Source: Actinomadura sp. GC306
GTDB taxonomy: Bacteria; Actinomycetota; Actinomycetes; Streptosporangiales; Streptosporangiaceae
NCBI RefSeq assembly: GCF_004348665.1
Contig: NZ_SMKM01000022.1
Location: forward strand, 1-44,556
Direction of reading: 5' to 3'
DNA length: 44,556 nt
Part shown: positions 1 through 8,805 of the stretch, piece after piece
How the letters are laid out: each line of letters begins with the position of its first letter
Numbering within the stretch: the stretch's first letter is position 1
Notes under the pieces: generated by a model
What the model was told of the DNA's origin: nothing
The model's database searches: none
What the model saw: only the letters and a program-made list of their open reading frames with translations
Translations under genes and position numbers: made by a program

Positions 1-71
1 CGCTCCGCCCGCCCCCGCCGCCGAGCCCGCAACTGCCCCTCGAACGCCTTAACGAGCCCTTTGACCTCAAC

Positions 72-177
72 TGTGTTCAATCTGCCTCGCCTCCGCTCGG
101 CGGCTCGCGGGCGCTTCGCGCGCTGTGTTCAATTGCCTCGCCTCCGCTCGGCGGCGAGCGGGCGCTTTACGCGCTCT
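72..177. repeat. Tandem direct repeat, about 52 bp x 2
   Basis: Two head-to-tail copies start with TGTGTTCAA at 72 and 124, each followed by the shared block TGCCTCGCCTCCGCTCGGCG and a GC-rich tail. The copies differ by a 1-nt indel and a few substitutions in the tail. They lie just downstream of the 3' end of the solute-binding protein gene on the minus strand. Together with the inverted repeat CGCCCGCTCGCGGGCG near 239-257 they could form stem-loops acting as a terminator. The rest of 1-286 shows no convincing gene. Confidence 0.6.
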
Positions 178-286
178 CTTCCCTCGTCGCTCCGGTCGCT
201 CGTTCCTCGCTCCCTGCGCTCCTCAGTCCAGAGAGCGCGCGCCCGCTCGCGGGCGCCCAAGTCCACAAGGGGCTCGGAAGGGGTGT

Positions 287-1765
287 TCAGCCGCCTACCA
301 GGCCGCGGTCGCGCCAGTTCTCGAAGATCTTCTTGATCTGGGTCTCGGCTTCGGCTACGGCTTCCTTGGCGGACGCCTGGCCGCGGGCGGCGCGGCCGAA
401 CATCGTCGGCAGGACGTGGGTGTTGAAGGTCTCGCCCACCGCCGGGTTGGACGGGCCCGGGTAGCCGATGTTGGCGCTCCAGGAGACGGAGTCCTTCAGG
501 AAGGCGAGCTTGTTCGCGGGCTTGGCGCCCCACGGGTCGTTGTCGAGCCAGCCGTTCAGCTGCGGGACGAGCGACGGCCACGCAGGGAGGTCGTACATCT
601 CGGAGTGGTACGTCACGGCCGGGAAGTTCGCCGTGTAGTGCAGCAGGAACTCCTTGGCCGCGTCCGGGTTGCCGGCGTAGGTCGGGACGATCCACTGCTG
701 GATCACGTGCTGTGCCGCCAGCGCCGCCTTCGGGCCGCGCAGCGCGGGGACGAAGTGGATGTCGTCGCCGATCTCGCGGTTCGTGCCCATCGCGGTGCGC
801 CAGGCGGAGATCGAGTTCAGGATGTAGGACGACTTGCCGGCGATGAGGGCCTGGTTGTTCGACGCGGGGTTCCACGAGAAGACCTCATCGGTCTCGGCCT
901 CCTTGAACAGCCGCGTCATGTACTCGACGGCCGCGACCGTCGCGTCGGAGTTGATCGCGACCCGCTCGTTCTCGTCCTGGACGGAGCCGCCGAACGACCA
1001 CAGCAGCGCCCGCGCCGCCATGTTCGAGTCGGTCTCGGGGGAGAGCCCGATCCCGCACGGCACGCCGGTCTGCCTCTTGATCTCGGCGGCGCCGCGCAGC
1101 AGGTCGTCCCAGCTCGCGGGGCCGTTCGGCATGCCGACCCGCTGCCACATCGAGCGGCGGTAGTCACCCGGGTCGGGCGTCCAACCGGGGCAGTAGGCGT
1201 AGAACTTCTCGGTGTTCGGGTTGTAGCTCGACTTGCGGCACAGCTCCTGCTGGCGTCCCCACCGCCGGTTCGCCTCCTGGACGACGTCGGACATGTCCAG
1301 GACGGCCGGCTCGTACTGTGAGAACGGCGCGATGTGCTGGATGAGGTCGTGGCCGCGCTTCGCCTGGATCTCCGACGCCGCGCGCCGGGGGACGTCCACG
1401 GTGTTCACGTGGTCGACGCGGACCTCGACGCCGGCCTTCCTGCCCCAGTCGGCGACGAACTTGTCGAACCAGGCGTCGTGCCGGGGCACGAAGTGGCTCC
1501 ACATCAGGATGCTGAGGGAGCCGCTCAGTTTCGTCGCGGGGGAGGTGAACACCTCCTTCGGGGCGTCGCCGGAGCCCTTCGCCTGCGGTCCGCTGGACTC
1601 GCTCGCGCAGCCCGCGAGGAGCCCGTACGCGCCCGCCGCCAGGGCCGTGGACGCCAGGAATCCGCGTCTGCCGAGCCCGGCGGGGCCGGAGTGGGGGGTC
1701 GTCCCCCCACGAAGGGCACTGGGCTCGGGGGTTCGGGGGGAGTCGGGGGTGAGCCGGTCGGCCAT
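287..1765 (-). CDS. Tat-exported lipoprotein, ABC transporter extracellular solute-binding protein
   Basis: 492 aa, complete. The N-terminus carries a twin-arginine signal with RR at residues 33-34, a hydrophobic stretch and a lipobox LAGC with the lipidated Cys at about residue 53. The mature part has the layout of family 1 (carbohydrate type) solute-binding proteins, with Trp/Tyr-rich segments and an internal RQTGVPCGIGL region. It probably captures a sugar or oligosaccharide at the outer face of the membrane for an ABC importer. The permeases are not in view; they may lie beyond the left edge or elsewhere. The ATG at 1765 is preceded by GGGAGG. A perfect 30-bp palindrome sits 26 nt upstream and probably controls the gene. 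The ligand is not determinable. Confidence 0.85.
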   Translation of the reverse strand: MADRLTPDSPRTPEPSALRGGTTPHSGPAGLGRRGFLASTALAAGAYGLLAGCASESSGPQAKGSGDAPKEVFTSPATKLSGSLSILMWSHFVPRHDAWFDKFVADWGRKAGVEVRVDHVNTVDVPRRAASEIQAKRGHDLIQHIAPFSQYEPAVLDMSDVVQEANRRWGRQQELCRKSSYNPNTEKFYAYCPGWTPDPGDYRRSMWQRVGMPNGPASWDDLLRGAAEIKRQTGVPCGIGLSPETDSNMAARALLWSFGGSVQDENERVAINSDATVAAVEYMTRLFKEAETDEVFSWNPASNNQALIAGKSSYILNSISAWRTAMGTNREIGDDIHFVPALRGPKAALAAQHVIQQWIVPTYAGNPDAAKEFLLHYTANFPAVTYHSEMYDLPAWPSLVPQLNGWLDNDPWGAKPANKLAFLKDSVSWSANIGYPGPSNPAVGETFNTHVLPTMFGRAARGQASAKEAVAEAETQIKKIFENWRDRGLVGG

Positions 1766-1791
1766 GGGAGCCTCCCTCGCCGGTGAGGTAC

Positions 1792-1821
1792 TCCCTCGAA
1801 AGTAGATCTACTTTCGAGGGA
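1792..1821. promoter_or_regulatory. Perfect 30-bp palindrome, operator candidate
   Basis: The half-site TCCCTCGAAAGTAGA is followed immediately by its exact reverse complement, giving 15+15 bp with no mismatch or spacer, centred on AGATCT. It lies 26 nt upstream of the start of the solute-binding protein gene. The length and symmetry fit a dimeric repressor site (TetR, GntR or LacI type), although the same sequence could also fold as a hairpin in the 5' leader RNA. No regulator gene is adjacent. Confidence 0.7.
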
Positions 1822-1894
1822 CATCCAGCGACGATCCGGTAACCGTCCGTCACGCTGGTCTCACCGGTCCCGCAGGTCACCGGCGCCCCGCGGG

Positions 1895-2686
1895 CTACTT
1901 GCCGGTGGCCTCGGTGTAGGCGGCGATGACCTCTTCGGGGTCGCCGTCCATGTGCATCCGGCCCTCGTCGACCCAGATGACGCGGTCGCAGGTCTCCTTG
2001 ACCACGTCGAGCTGGTGGGCGACGAGGAAGACCGCGCCGGCCTCCTTGCGCAGCTCCTCGATCCGCCGCTTGCTCTTGTTCTTGAACTTGGCGTCGCCGG
2101 TGGCGAGCGCCTCGTCGATGAGCAGCACGTCGTGGGTCTTGGCCGCGGCGATCGCGAACCGGAGCCGGGCGCCCATGCCGGACGAGTACGTCCGCATGGG
2201 GTACTGGATGAACCCCTCCTTGAGCCCGGCGAACTTCACGATCTCCTGGTACTTCGCCTTGGTCTCGGACGGGGTCATCCCCATCGCCAGGCAGCCGAGG
2301 ACGATGTTGCGCTCGCCGGTGAGGTCCTTCATCAGGGCCGCGTTCACGCCCAGCAGGGACGGCTGGCCGTCGGTGTAGACGGCGCCGCTGTGCGGGGGCA
2401 GCAGGCCCGCGATCGCCTTCAGCAGCGTCGACTTGCCGGAGCCGTTGGTGCCGATGATCCCGATGGCCTCGCCCCGGTAGGCGATGAAGGACAGGCCCTT
2501 GATCGCGTGGACCTCGGTCATCGTGGGGCGGTGCTGCCGCCGGACGATCCGGGAGAACGCGCTGGCGGCGTTGCCCTTCCCGCCCGCGCCGAACACCCGG
2601 TAGACGATGTGGAGATCGTCCACCACGACGATCGGCTCCCGGTTCGGGTCGATGTCGACGGCGCCCCGCACCTTGGTGTCAGCCAC
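1895..2686 (-). CDS. ABC exporter ATPase, TagH/Wzt-like (polysaccharide or teichoic acid export)
   Basis: 263 aa from the GTG at 2686. Walker A (GTNGSGKST) is at about residues 79-87, the signature YSSGMGAR at about 167-174, and Walker B with VLLIDEALATGD follows. The GM variant of the signature and the LATGD end of Walker B are typical of ATPases that export cell-surface polymers, such as TagH, RfbE and Wzt. The GTG overlaps the stop of the permease gene, with GAGGAG upstream, so the two are translationally coupled. An ATG at 2707 is also in frame, but the ribosome binding site would then lie inside the gene. There is no extended C-terminal carbohydrate-binding domain. Probable role: powering export of a lipid-linked glycan. 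Confidence 0.85.
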   Translation of the reverse strand: MADTKVRGAVDIDPNREPIVVVDDLHIVYRVFGAGGKGNAASAFSRIVRRQHRPTMTEVHAIKGLSFIAYRGEAIGIIGTNGSGKSTLLKAIAGLLPPHSGAVYTDGQPSLLGVNAALMKDLTGERNIVLGCLAMGMTPSETKAKYQEIVKFAGLKEGFIQYPMRTYSSGMGARLRFAIAAAKTHDVLLIDEALATGDAKFKNKSKRRIEELRKEAGAVFLVAHQLDVVKETCDRVIWVDEGRMHMDGDPEEVIAAYTEATGK

Positions 2687-3650
2687 GGCCGTATCGCTCC
2701 TCGGCACGGTAGAAGTACACGAAGCCCCCGATCAGCATCGCCAGGGACCAGCCGAGCGCGAGCAGCCACAGATGCGTCACGGATTCCACGTGCAGCTTGG
2801 TCTGGACGTATCCCCGGTACTCGCCCAGGAGGACGTACCGGCTCAGCTCCAGGAACACGTACGCGGGGTTCGCCTCCAGCAGCGTGCCGAGCCACGCGTG
2901 GTCCTTCAGCAGCTGGCTGCGCTCCATGATCTGCGGCAGGCTGAAGATGACACCGGACGCGTACAGCCACGTCCGCATGACGAAGGGCAGCAGCTGGGTG
3001 ATGTCGCGGTTGAACGCGCCCAGCCGCGCCATGACCATGCTGATGCCGACGTTGAACATCAGCTGGAGCAGCAGGATCGGGATGAAGAGCAGCATGTAGA
3101 AGCTGAGCGGCTCGCCGAACGCCAGGATGATGGCGAACAGCACGACCAGCGAGGCCAGCAGCTGCTGCAACTCCACGACCGCGTACGCAAGCGGCAGCGT
3201 GGCCCGCGGGAAGTGCAGGGCCCGGATCAGCGACAGGTTGTCGCCGACCGACTTGGAGCCCGAGGTGACGGACCGCTGGGTGAAGCCGAACAGGAACACG
3301 CCGGTCACCAGGAACGGGATGAAGTCCGGCAGGTCGCGGCTCAGCCTCAGCAGCAGGCCGAAGATCAGGTAGTAGACGGCCGCGTTCAGCAGCGGCGTCA
3401 GTACCTGCCATACCTGGCCGAGGCGGGAATCGCTGTGCTTGGAGACGTTCTTCGCCGACGCGAACGCCCAGATGAAGTTCCGCCGAGCCCAGATGCTCTT
3501 GAGATACTTCGGCAGCGGGGGGCGCGCCGCGCTCTGCCTCAGCCCATGCCGTGCGGCGTAGTCGGCCAGGGTCTCGTTCACGTGAGAGGGCTCCGCGATC
3601 GTTCCGACCGACTCGCCACCCGAGGAACCGAGTCGTTCCGGGTGACTCAT
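2679..3650 (-). CDS. ABC-2 type permease, TagG/Wzm-like
   Basis: 323 aa. After a hydrophilic N-terminus of about 75 residues comes an amphipathic WARRNFIWAF segment and the family pattern (SRLGQVWQVLTPLLNAAVYY), then about six membrane segments (YLIFGLLL, FIPFLVTGVFLF, LASLVVLFAIILAF, MLLFIPILLLQLMF, a region near residue 230, and LLALGWSLAMLIGGFVYFY). This is the membrane partner of the adjacent ATPase, whose start overlaps this stop. The pair is the usual two-gene exporter for teichoic acid or O-antigen-like polymers. It starts divergently from the PAP2-kinase gene across 111 nt. No further glycan genes are adjacent, so the exported substrate is unknown. Confidence 0.85.
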   Translation of the reverse strand: MSHPERLGSSGGESVGTIAEPSHVNETLADYAARHGLRQSAARPPLPKYLKSIWARRNFIWAFASAKNVSKHSDSRLGQVWQVLTPLLNAAVYYLIFGLLLRLSRDLPDFIPFLVTGVFLFGFTQRSVTSGSKSVGDNLSLIRALHFPRATLPLAYAVVELQQLLASLVVLFAIILAFGEPLSFYMLLFIPILLLQLMFNVGISMVMARLGAFNRDITQLLPFVMRTWLYASGVIFSLPQIMERSQLLKDHAWLGTLLEANPAYVFLELSRYVLLGEYRGYVQTKLHVESVTHLWLLALGWSLAMLIGGFVYFYRAEERYGRG

Positions 3651-3761
3651 GCCGGGAAGCCTATTGCAGTCGATGCGTCCGACGTGACGTCTGCCCGCAT
3701 AGTGACCCCCGATTTGAGATCTTTACGGCATCATGTCGCCGTCCCTGGGGATACCCGGGTC

Positions 3762-5408
3762 ATGCGCGTCAACCACTCACGCCGGCCCACCGCGCAGCGC
3801 CGACCCCCCGTCTGGCGGCGCCCTCCGCCGCCGGAACCGCCCCGCTCCCGGTTCCACCGTTCCCGCACGTTGCGCAGGCTGGGGCGGCTCGACCGGTGGG
3901 CGTTCGACGGGGTCGCGGCGGCGTACCTGCCGGGGCTGGAGTACGTCCTGCCGAGGCTGTCGCGGTTCGCCGACAACGGGGTGCTGTGGTTCACGAGCGC
4001 CGGGATGATGGGGCTGGCCGGCGGCGCCCGGCTGCGGCGCGCGGCGCTGCGCGGCTCGATCGCGATCGCGGTGGCGAGCCCGGCGGTGAACCTGGTCGGC
4101 AAGCAGGCGTTCCGCCGCAGGCGGCCCGTGGTGGACCTGGTGCCGCCGATCCGCATCCGGTGGAAGCTGCCCACCTCGCACGCGTTCCCGTCCGGCCACT
4201 CGGCGTCGGCCGCGGCCTTCGCCGCCGGGGTCGCGATGGAGGCGCCGCGCCCGGTGGCGGCACCGGTCGTGGCGACGGCCGCGGCGGTGGCGTTCTCCCG
4301 CGTCTACACCGGCGCGCACTACCCGGGCGACGTCCTCGCGGGGGTGGGGATCGGCGTGCTCGCCGCGCTCGGGACGCGGACGGTCTGGCCCGCCCATCCG
4401 CCGGCTGCCAAGGTGACCCCGGCCGAGGACACGGTCACCGGACGGGACCTCGGCGAGCTCGTCACCGAGGACGGCCGCGGGGTGGTCGCGGTCGTCAACC
4501 GCGCCGCCGGCGGCGGCGACACGGCGGTCCGGGGCGCGGCCGCGATAGTGCCGAGCCGCGCGGACTACGCGCTGGAGGTCCTGCGGCGGGAGCTGCCCGC
4601 GGCGGAGGTCGTGACGTTCACGGCGGGCGACGACCTCGACAAGGTGTTCGGCGAGGCGGCCGGGCGGGCGTCGGTGCTCGCCGCCGTCGGCGGGGACGGG
4701 ACGGTGAACACGGCCGCGCGGGCGGCGCTGCAGCACGACGTCCCGCTGCTGGTCGTCCCGGGCGGCACGTTCGACCACTTCGCCCGCGCCCTCGGCCTGG
4801 CGTCGGCCACGGAGGCGGTCTCCGCCTACCGGGGCGGCCGGCTCGGCCGCGTCGACGTCTCCTACATCGCCCCGGAGGCCGCGCGCCGGGGACGGGAGGA
4901 GGAGCACATCTTTCTGAACACCGCCGGTTTCGGCGCCTACACCGAGCTGCTCGAAATTCGGGAGCGGCTGGAGCGGCGCATCGGCAAGTGGCCCGCGCTC
5001 GCCGTCGCCGCCGTGCGGACGCTGCGGCACTCCGAGCCCGTGAACCTGGTCGTGGACGGCCGCGAGCGCCGCGTCTGGCTGGCGTTCGTCGGCAACTGCC
5101 GCTACGGCGCGCGGGGCGCCACCCCGAACTGGCGTGCGCGGCTCGACGACGGGTGGCTCGACGTCCGGACGGTGTCCACCGGCCGCCGCATCCCGCGCAT
5201 CCGCGCGGTCGCCGCGGTGCTGGCCGGGCACCTGCACATCATCCCCGGGTACCGCGCGTGGAAGGCGACCGGGCTGGAGATGGCGTCGCCGGCCGGCGGG
5301 CTGGTGATCGCCCGCGACGGCGAGCTCACCTCGCTGCCCGGGAGGCTCCGGTTCGGCAAGCACGCCGGCGCCCTGACCGTCTTCTGCCCCGACGCCGCGC
5401 TCGGCTGA
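3762..5408 (+). CDS. Fusion of PAP2-family phosphatase and diacylglycerol kinase-like lipid kinase
   Basis: 548 aa from the ATG at 3762. The N-terminal half is a PAP2 phosphatase with its three motifs: KQAFRRRRP (residues 114-122), PSGHS (143-147) and SRVYTGAHYPGD (179-190, catalytic His 186). The C-terminal half from about residue 240 is a DAGK/sphingosine-kinase-like catalytic domain with GGDGT at 310-314. The two activities, dephosphorylating and phosphorylating a lipid, are in one chain, an arrangement known in actinobacteria. It probably acts at the membrane in phospholipid or undecaprenyl-type turnover. The N-terminal 35 residues are rich in Arg and Pro. The same frame stays open well upstream, but 3762 is the best-placed start because it lies after the divergent promoter region. 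Confidence 0.85.
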   Translation: MRVNHSRRPTAQRRPPVWRRPPPPEPPRSRFHRSRTLRRLGRLDRWAFDGVAAAYLPGLEYVLPRLSRFADNGVLWFTSAGMMGLAGGARLRRAALRGSIAIAVASPAVNLVGKQAFRRRRPVVDLVPPIRIRWKLPTSHAFPSGHSASAAAFAAGVAMEAPRPVAAPVVATAAAVAFSRVYTGAHYPGDVLAGVGIGVLAALGTRTVWPAHPPAAKVTPAEDTVTGRDLGELVTEDGRGVVAVVNRAAGGGDTAVRGAAAIVPSRADYALEVLRRELPAAEVVTFTAGDDLDKVFGEAAGRASVLAAVGGDGTVNTAARAALQHDVPLLVVPGGTFDHFARALGLASATEAVSAYRGGRLGRVDVSYIAPEAARRGREEEHIFLNTAGFGAYTELLEIRERLERRIGKWPALAVAAVRTLRHSEPVNLVVDGRERRVWLAFVGNCRYGARGATPNWRARLDDGWLDVRTVSTGRRIPRIRAVAAVLAGHLHIIPGYRAWKATGLEMASPAGGLVIARDGELTSLPGRLRFGKHAGALTVFCPDAALG

Positions 5409-5488
5409 CAGGTCCCCGGCTGACAGGTCCGCGACACGGGTCGGTTTACCGATCATCGTCCGGGTAGGTGACCGGACGTCCCACGACC

Positions 5489-5530
5489 CCGACCGCCCGG
5501 CCGGTCCCGCGCCACCGGCCGGGCGGTCGG
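5489..5530 (+). terminator. GC-rich hairpin terminator candidate
   Basis: A perfect 17-bp inverted repeat (5489-5505 with 5514-5530, core ACCGCCCGGCCGGT) encloses an 8-nt loop. It stands 80 nt after the stop of the PAP2-kinase gene and before the VanW gene. There is no U-tract, as is common in actinomycete terminators. The remaining sequence to 5659 is probably the promoter of the VanW gene. Confidence 0.65.
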
Positions 5531-5659
5531 CCGTCCGGGCCCGGACCCGGTGTTGTTCGCGGGTTCGTGTTGTTCCGGTAAAGGTCCGGCGTTGGCCGTG
5601 GGGCGGGCGGCAGGGTCCGTTGCAGGATCCGAAGGGGATTCTCGGGGGGTGTGTGTTCT

Positions 5660-6610
5660 GTGAGGCGGACCCGGCCTGGCCGGAACCGACGGTGCCGCGA
5701 GCGGGGCCGGCACGACGACCGCCGTCGCCGCGGCCGCGGGCAGCAGCCGAAGCTGGGCGAGTGCGTCCGGCGGTGGTGGCCGTTCGTGGCGGGCACGCTG
5801 GCGACGACCGGGCTGCTGCTCGGGGCGTACCTGGTGGGCCCGCGCGAGCCCGGCGCGGCGGCGACGCTGACCGTCCGCGGCAAGGCCCCGCCGGACCGGT
5901 CGTTACCGGGCCGGATCGTCCCGGACGCCGCGGCGGGGGCGGGCGCGGGCACCCGGGAGCGGCCGATGAGCAGCTACACCACCCGCTTCACGCCGGGGGA
6001 GCCCCGCGTCCGCAACATCGAGCTGGCCGCCGGGATGCTCGACGGCCACGTCGTCGAGGCCGGCGGGACGTTCTCGTTCAACGACGTCGTCGGGCCGCGC
6101 ACCAAGAGCCGCGGGTACGTCCCGGCGCCGGTCATCACGGGGTCGCGGCTGGTCAAGGACGTGGGCGGCGGGATCTGCCAGGTGTCCTCGACGCTCTTCA
6201 ACGCGGTGTTCAAGGCGGGCCTGGACATCCGGAAGTCGCGCGCGCACACCCTGTACCTGCCGGAGTACCCCGAGGGGCGCGAGGCCGCCGTGTCGTATCC
6301 GGAGCTGGACTTCACGTGGCGGAACGACACCGGGCACCCCGTCCGCATCGAGGTCGACAGCACGGTGGAGTCGCTGACGGTCAACCTGTACGGGCACCGC
6401 AGGTACGAGGTCCGGTCGAAGACGTCCGAGCGGTACGGGATCAAGCCGTTCGGCGAGGGCGTCGGGCGGGGACGGAAATGCGTGCCCATGGCCGGCCGCA
6501 AGGGCTTCGAGATCGACGTCTGGCGGACGCTCCTCGACGGCGGCCGGAAGGTCCGGCGCGAGAAGTTCCACACCGTGTACCGCCCGCAGCCCAGGGTGAA
6601 GTGCCTGTGA
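5660..6610 (+). CDS. VanW family protein
   Basis: 316 aa from the GTG at 5660, which has GGGGGG ten bases upstream; a GTG at 5651 is the alternative. A very basic N-terminus precedes one membrane segment (FVAGTLATTGLLLGAYLVG), so the rest is probably outside the cell. The VanW domain is recognised by FNDVVGPRTKSRGYVPAPVI and the hallmark GGGICQVSSTLFNA. VanW was first seen in the vanB vancomycin-resistance cluster, but its biochemical role is unknown, and chromosomal copies like this are widespread in actinobacteria. There are no other van genes nearby, so a resistance role should not be assumed. Confidence 0.85.
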   Translation: MRRTRPGRNRRCRERGRHDDRRRRGRGQQPKLGECVRRWWPFVAGTLATTGLLLGAYLVGPREPGAAATLTVRGKAPPDRSLPGRIVPDAAAGAGAGTRERPMSSYTTRFTPGEPRVRNIELAAGMLDGHVVEAGGTFSFNDVVGPRTKSRGYVPAPVITGSRLVKDVGGGICQVSSTLFNAVFKAGLDIRKSRAHTLYLPEYPEGREAAVSYPELDFTWRNDTGHPVRIEVDSTVESLTVNLYGHRRYEVRSKTSERYGIKPFGEGVGRGRKCVPMAGRKGFEIDVWRTLLDGGRKVRREKFHTVYRPQPRVKCL

Positions 6611-6656
6611 CGGGGTGCGCGGCCGGTTCGGGCCGCGCACATGGCAGGCTGAAGAC

Positions 6657-7190
6657 ATGGCGGTACGAGAGGGAACGTACGAGCTGGGGCCGGACGACGG
6701 GCGGCTGCTGGTCCGGACCGGCCGCAGCGGGCTCGGCCGGCGCGCCGGCCACGACCTGACCATCGAGGCCACCCGCTGGACGGCGGCGGTCGAGGCCCGC
6801 GAGCCGCTGGACGCGTCGTCGGTCACGGTGACCGTCGCCGTGGACGCGCTGGAGGTCCGCGAGGGCACCGGCGGCGTGAAGCCCCTCACCGACGCCGACC
6901 GCGCCGAGATCGTAAAGAACCTCCGCAAGGTGCTGGACGTCCACCGCCACCCGGAGATCACGTTCACGTCCACCCGGATCACCGGGGACGGCGGGATCGA
7001 GGGCGACCTCACGATCATGGGGCGGTCCAAGCCCGTGCGGGTCGAGGCCGAGCTGGACGGCGACCGGGTGAAAGGCGGCGTCACCGTGCCGCAGACCCGC
7101 TGGGGCATCAAGCCGTACTCGGCGTTCTTCGGCGCCCTTCGGCTCGCCGACGACGTGGAGATCGGCTTCGACGTCCGGCTCCCCGCCTAG
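6657..7190 (+). CDS. YceI family lipocalin-like protein
   Basis: 177 aa. The pattern SGLGRRAGHDLTIEATRW near the start, FTSTRITGDGGIEGDLTIMGRSKPV in the middle and TRWGIKPYSAFFGALRLADDVEI at the end match the YceI beta-barrel family, which binds isoprenoid-like lipids. The gene is close behind the VanW gene. No signal peptide is visible, so a cytoplasmic location is likely. Several actinobacterial paralogues exist and the physiological ligand is unknown. Confidence 0.85.
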   Translation: MAVREGTYELGPDDGRLLVRTGRSGLGRRAGHDLTIEATRWTAAVEAREPLDASSVTVTVAVDALEVREGTGGVKPLTDADRAEIVKNLRKVLDVHRHPEITFTSTRITGDGGIEGDLTIMGRSKPVRVEAELDGDRVKGGVTVPQTRWGIKPYSAFFGALRLADDVEIGFDVRLPA

Positions 7191-7219
7191 CGGCCCGCGC
7201 CAGGCATAGGGACCGGACG

Positions 7220-8803
7220 ATGCCGACTCCGATGTCGGGCGGGCGGGCGCTCGCCAGATCGCTGGCCGCGCACGGCGTGGACCATGTCTTCGGGATTCCG
7301 GGCACGCACAACCTGGAGATCTACTCCTGGCTGGCGGCGTACGGGATCGCCCAGACCGCGCCGCGGCACGAGCAGGGCGCCGGATACGCCGCCGACGCCT
7401 ACGCCCGCACCACCGGACGGCCGGGCGTGGTCGTCGCGACGACCGGTCCCGGGCTGCTCAACGCCGTGACGGCCGCCGCGCAGGCGTACTCCGACAGCGT
7501 GCCGGTGCTGCTGGTGTCGCCGGGCCTGCCGGTGCGGGACCCGGCGACCGTGACCGGCCGGCTGCACGAGACCAAGGACCAGTCGGGGGCGCTCGGCGCG
7601 ATCGTCGCGTGGAGCCACCGGGTGACGTCGGTCGCCGAGGTGGAGGCGGCCGTGGCCCGCGCGTTCGCGTTCCTCACGGGGCCGGAGCGGAAGCGGCCCG
7701 TCCACATCGAGGTACCGGTCGACGTGCTCACCGAGCGCGCCGCCCTCGGCCCGGCCCCCGCGACGAGTCCGCCGGTGCCGGCGGGCGCGGCCCCGGCGGA
7801 CCTCGTCGAGGCCGCCGCGCGGACGCTGGCGGCCGGGCCGGCGACGATCGTCGCCGGCGGCGGCTCACGGGGCGCCTCCGCCGAGCTCACCGAGCTCGCG
7901 GGCCTGCTGGGCGCGCCCGTCGTCACGACGGCCAACGGCAAGGGCGTCGTGTCCGAGTACCACCCGCTGTCGCTGGGGGTGGCGCTGCATCTGCCGGCGG
8001 TCCGGCACCGGCTGGAGACCTGCGGCGCCGTGGTGGCGGTCGGCACCGAACTCTCGGAGGCCGACTTCTGGACCGCTCCGCCCGAGCTGGACAACGTCGT
8101 CCGCATCGACCTCGATCCCGCCCAGCGCGGACGGCACGTCCTGGTCGGCGACGCCGCCCCGACGGTCCGCGCGCTGATCGACTGCCTGAAGTCGCTGGGG
8201 CGCACAGCCCCCGCGGAGGCGGCCGAGGTGCCGGGCCTCCGCCGCACCCGGGACGAGCAGGCCCGTGAGCAGGGGCGGCGCTGGCTGGAGTGGCTGGACG
8301 CCGTCCGCGCCGAGCTCGCCTCCGACGCCGTCATCACCAGCGACTCGGCGATGGCCTGCTACTACGGCGCCCTGCCCAACCTCCCGGTCGAGCCCGCGGG
8401 CCGGTACCTGCACCCCACCGGCTACGGCACGCTCGGCTACGCGCTGCCCGCCGCCGTCGGCGCCAAGATCGCGGCACCGGATCGCCAGGTGGTCGCGCTG
8501 TCCGGGGACGGCGGCATCCAGTTCACCCTGAGCGAGCTGGCGACCGCGGCGGGGCTCGGGCTGCCGCTGCCGGTCGTGGTGTTCGACAACGGCGGCTACG
8601 GGGAGATCCGCGCCGAGATGGCGGCGCGCGGCGACGCCCCCGTGGCCGTGGACCAGCACACCCCCGACCTCCCCGCGATCGCCCGCGCCTACGGCTGCGA
8701 CGGCCTGGTGGCGTCGCGTCCTGCCGTGCTCGCGCTGGCGCTGCGGCACGCGCTGCGCCGGGCCCGGCCGACGGTCATCGTCGTCCCCGAAGGCCGCCCG
8801 TGA
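7220..8803 (+). CDS. ThDP-dependent enzyme, AruI-like (guanidino-oxopentanoate decarboxylase / acetolactate synthase superfamily)
   Basis: 527 aa with the complete three-domain ThDP fold: an N-terminal Pyr domain with the catalytic Glu (RHEQGAGYAADAYAR, E51), a central domain, and a C-terminal PP domain with GDGG at 429-432 and the metal-ligand Asn in FDNGGYG at about 457. The N-terminal wording GVDHVFGIPGTHNLEIY and RLHETKDQ resembles AruI, which decarboxylates 5-guanidino-2-oxopentanoate in arginine transamination catabolism, more than true acetolactate synthases. Substrate assignment is inference. It is followed by a hairpin and a 316-nt gap before the biosynthetic cluster, so it may be unrelated. 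However, a 4-guanidinobutyryl unit would be a plausible starter for the FAAL-loaded PKS. Confidence 0.75.
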   Translation: MPTPMSGGRALARSLAAHGVDHVFGIPGTHNLEIYSWLAAYGIAQTAPRHEQGAGYAADAYARTTGRPGVVVATTGPGLLNAVTAAAQAYSDSVPVLLVSPGLPVRDPATVTGRLHETKDQSGALGAIVAWSHRVTSVAEVEAAVARAFAFLTGPERKRPVHIEVPVDVLTERAALGPAPATSPPVPAGAAPADLVEAAARTLAAGPATIVAGGGSRGASAELTELAGLLGAPVVTTANGKGVVSEYHPLSLGVALHLPAVRHRLETCGAVVAVGTELSEADFWTAPPELDNVVRIDLDPAQRGRHVLVGDAAPTVRALIDCLKSLGRTAPAEAAEVPGLRRTRDEQAREQGRRWLEWLDAVRAELASDAVITSDSAMACYYGALPNLPVEPAGRYLHPTGYGTLGYALPAAVGAKIAAPDRQVVALSGDGGIQFTLSELATAAGLGLPLPVVVFDNGGYGEIRAEMAARGDAPVAVDQHTPDLPAIARAYGCDGLVASRPAVLALALRHALRRARPTVIVVPEGRP

Positions 8804-8805
8804 CC

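Noticed and set aside
2607..3761. Plus-strand frame open far upstream of the PAP2-kinase gene
   Set aside because: It runs antisense across the ABC permease and ATPase genes, which have clear families. The real protein begins near 3762 after the divergent promoter.
5660..6610. VanW as evidence of a glycopeptide resistance locus
   Set aside because: No vanH, vanA/B, vanX or VanRS genes are nearby; VanW-domain proteins are common in actinobacterial chromosomes.
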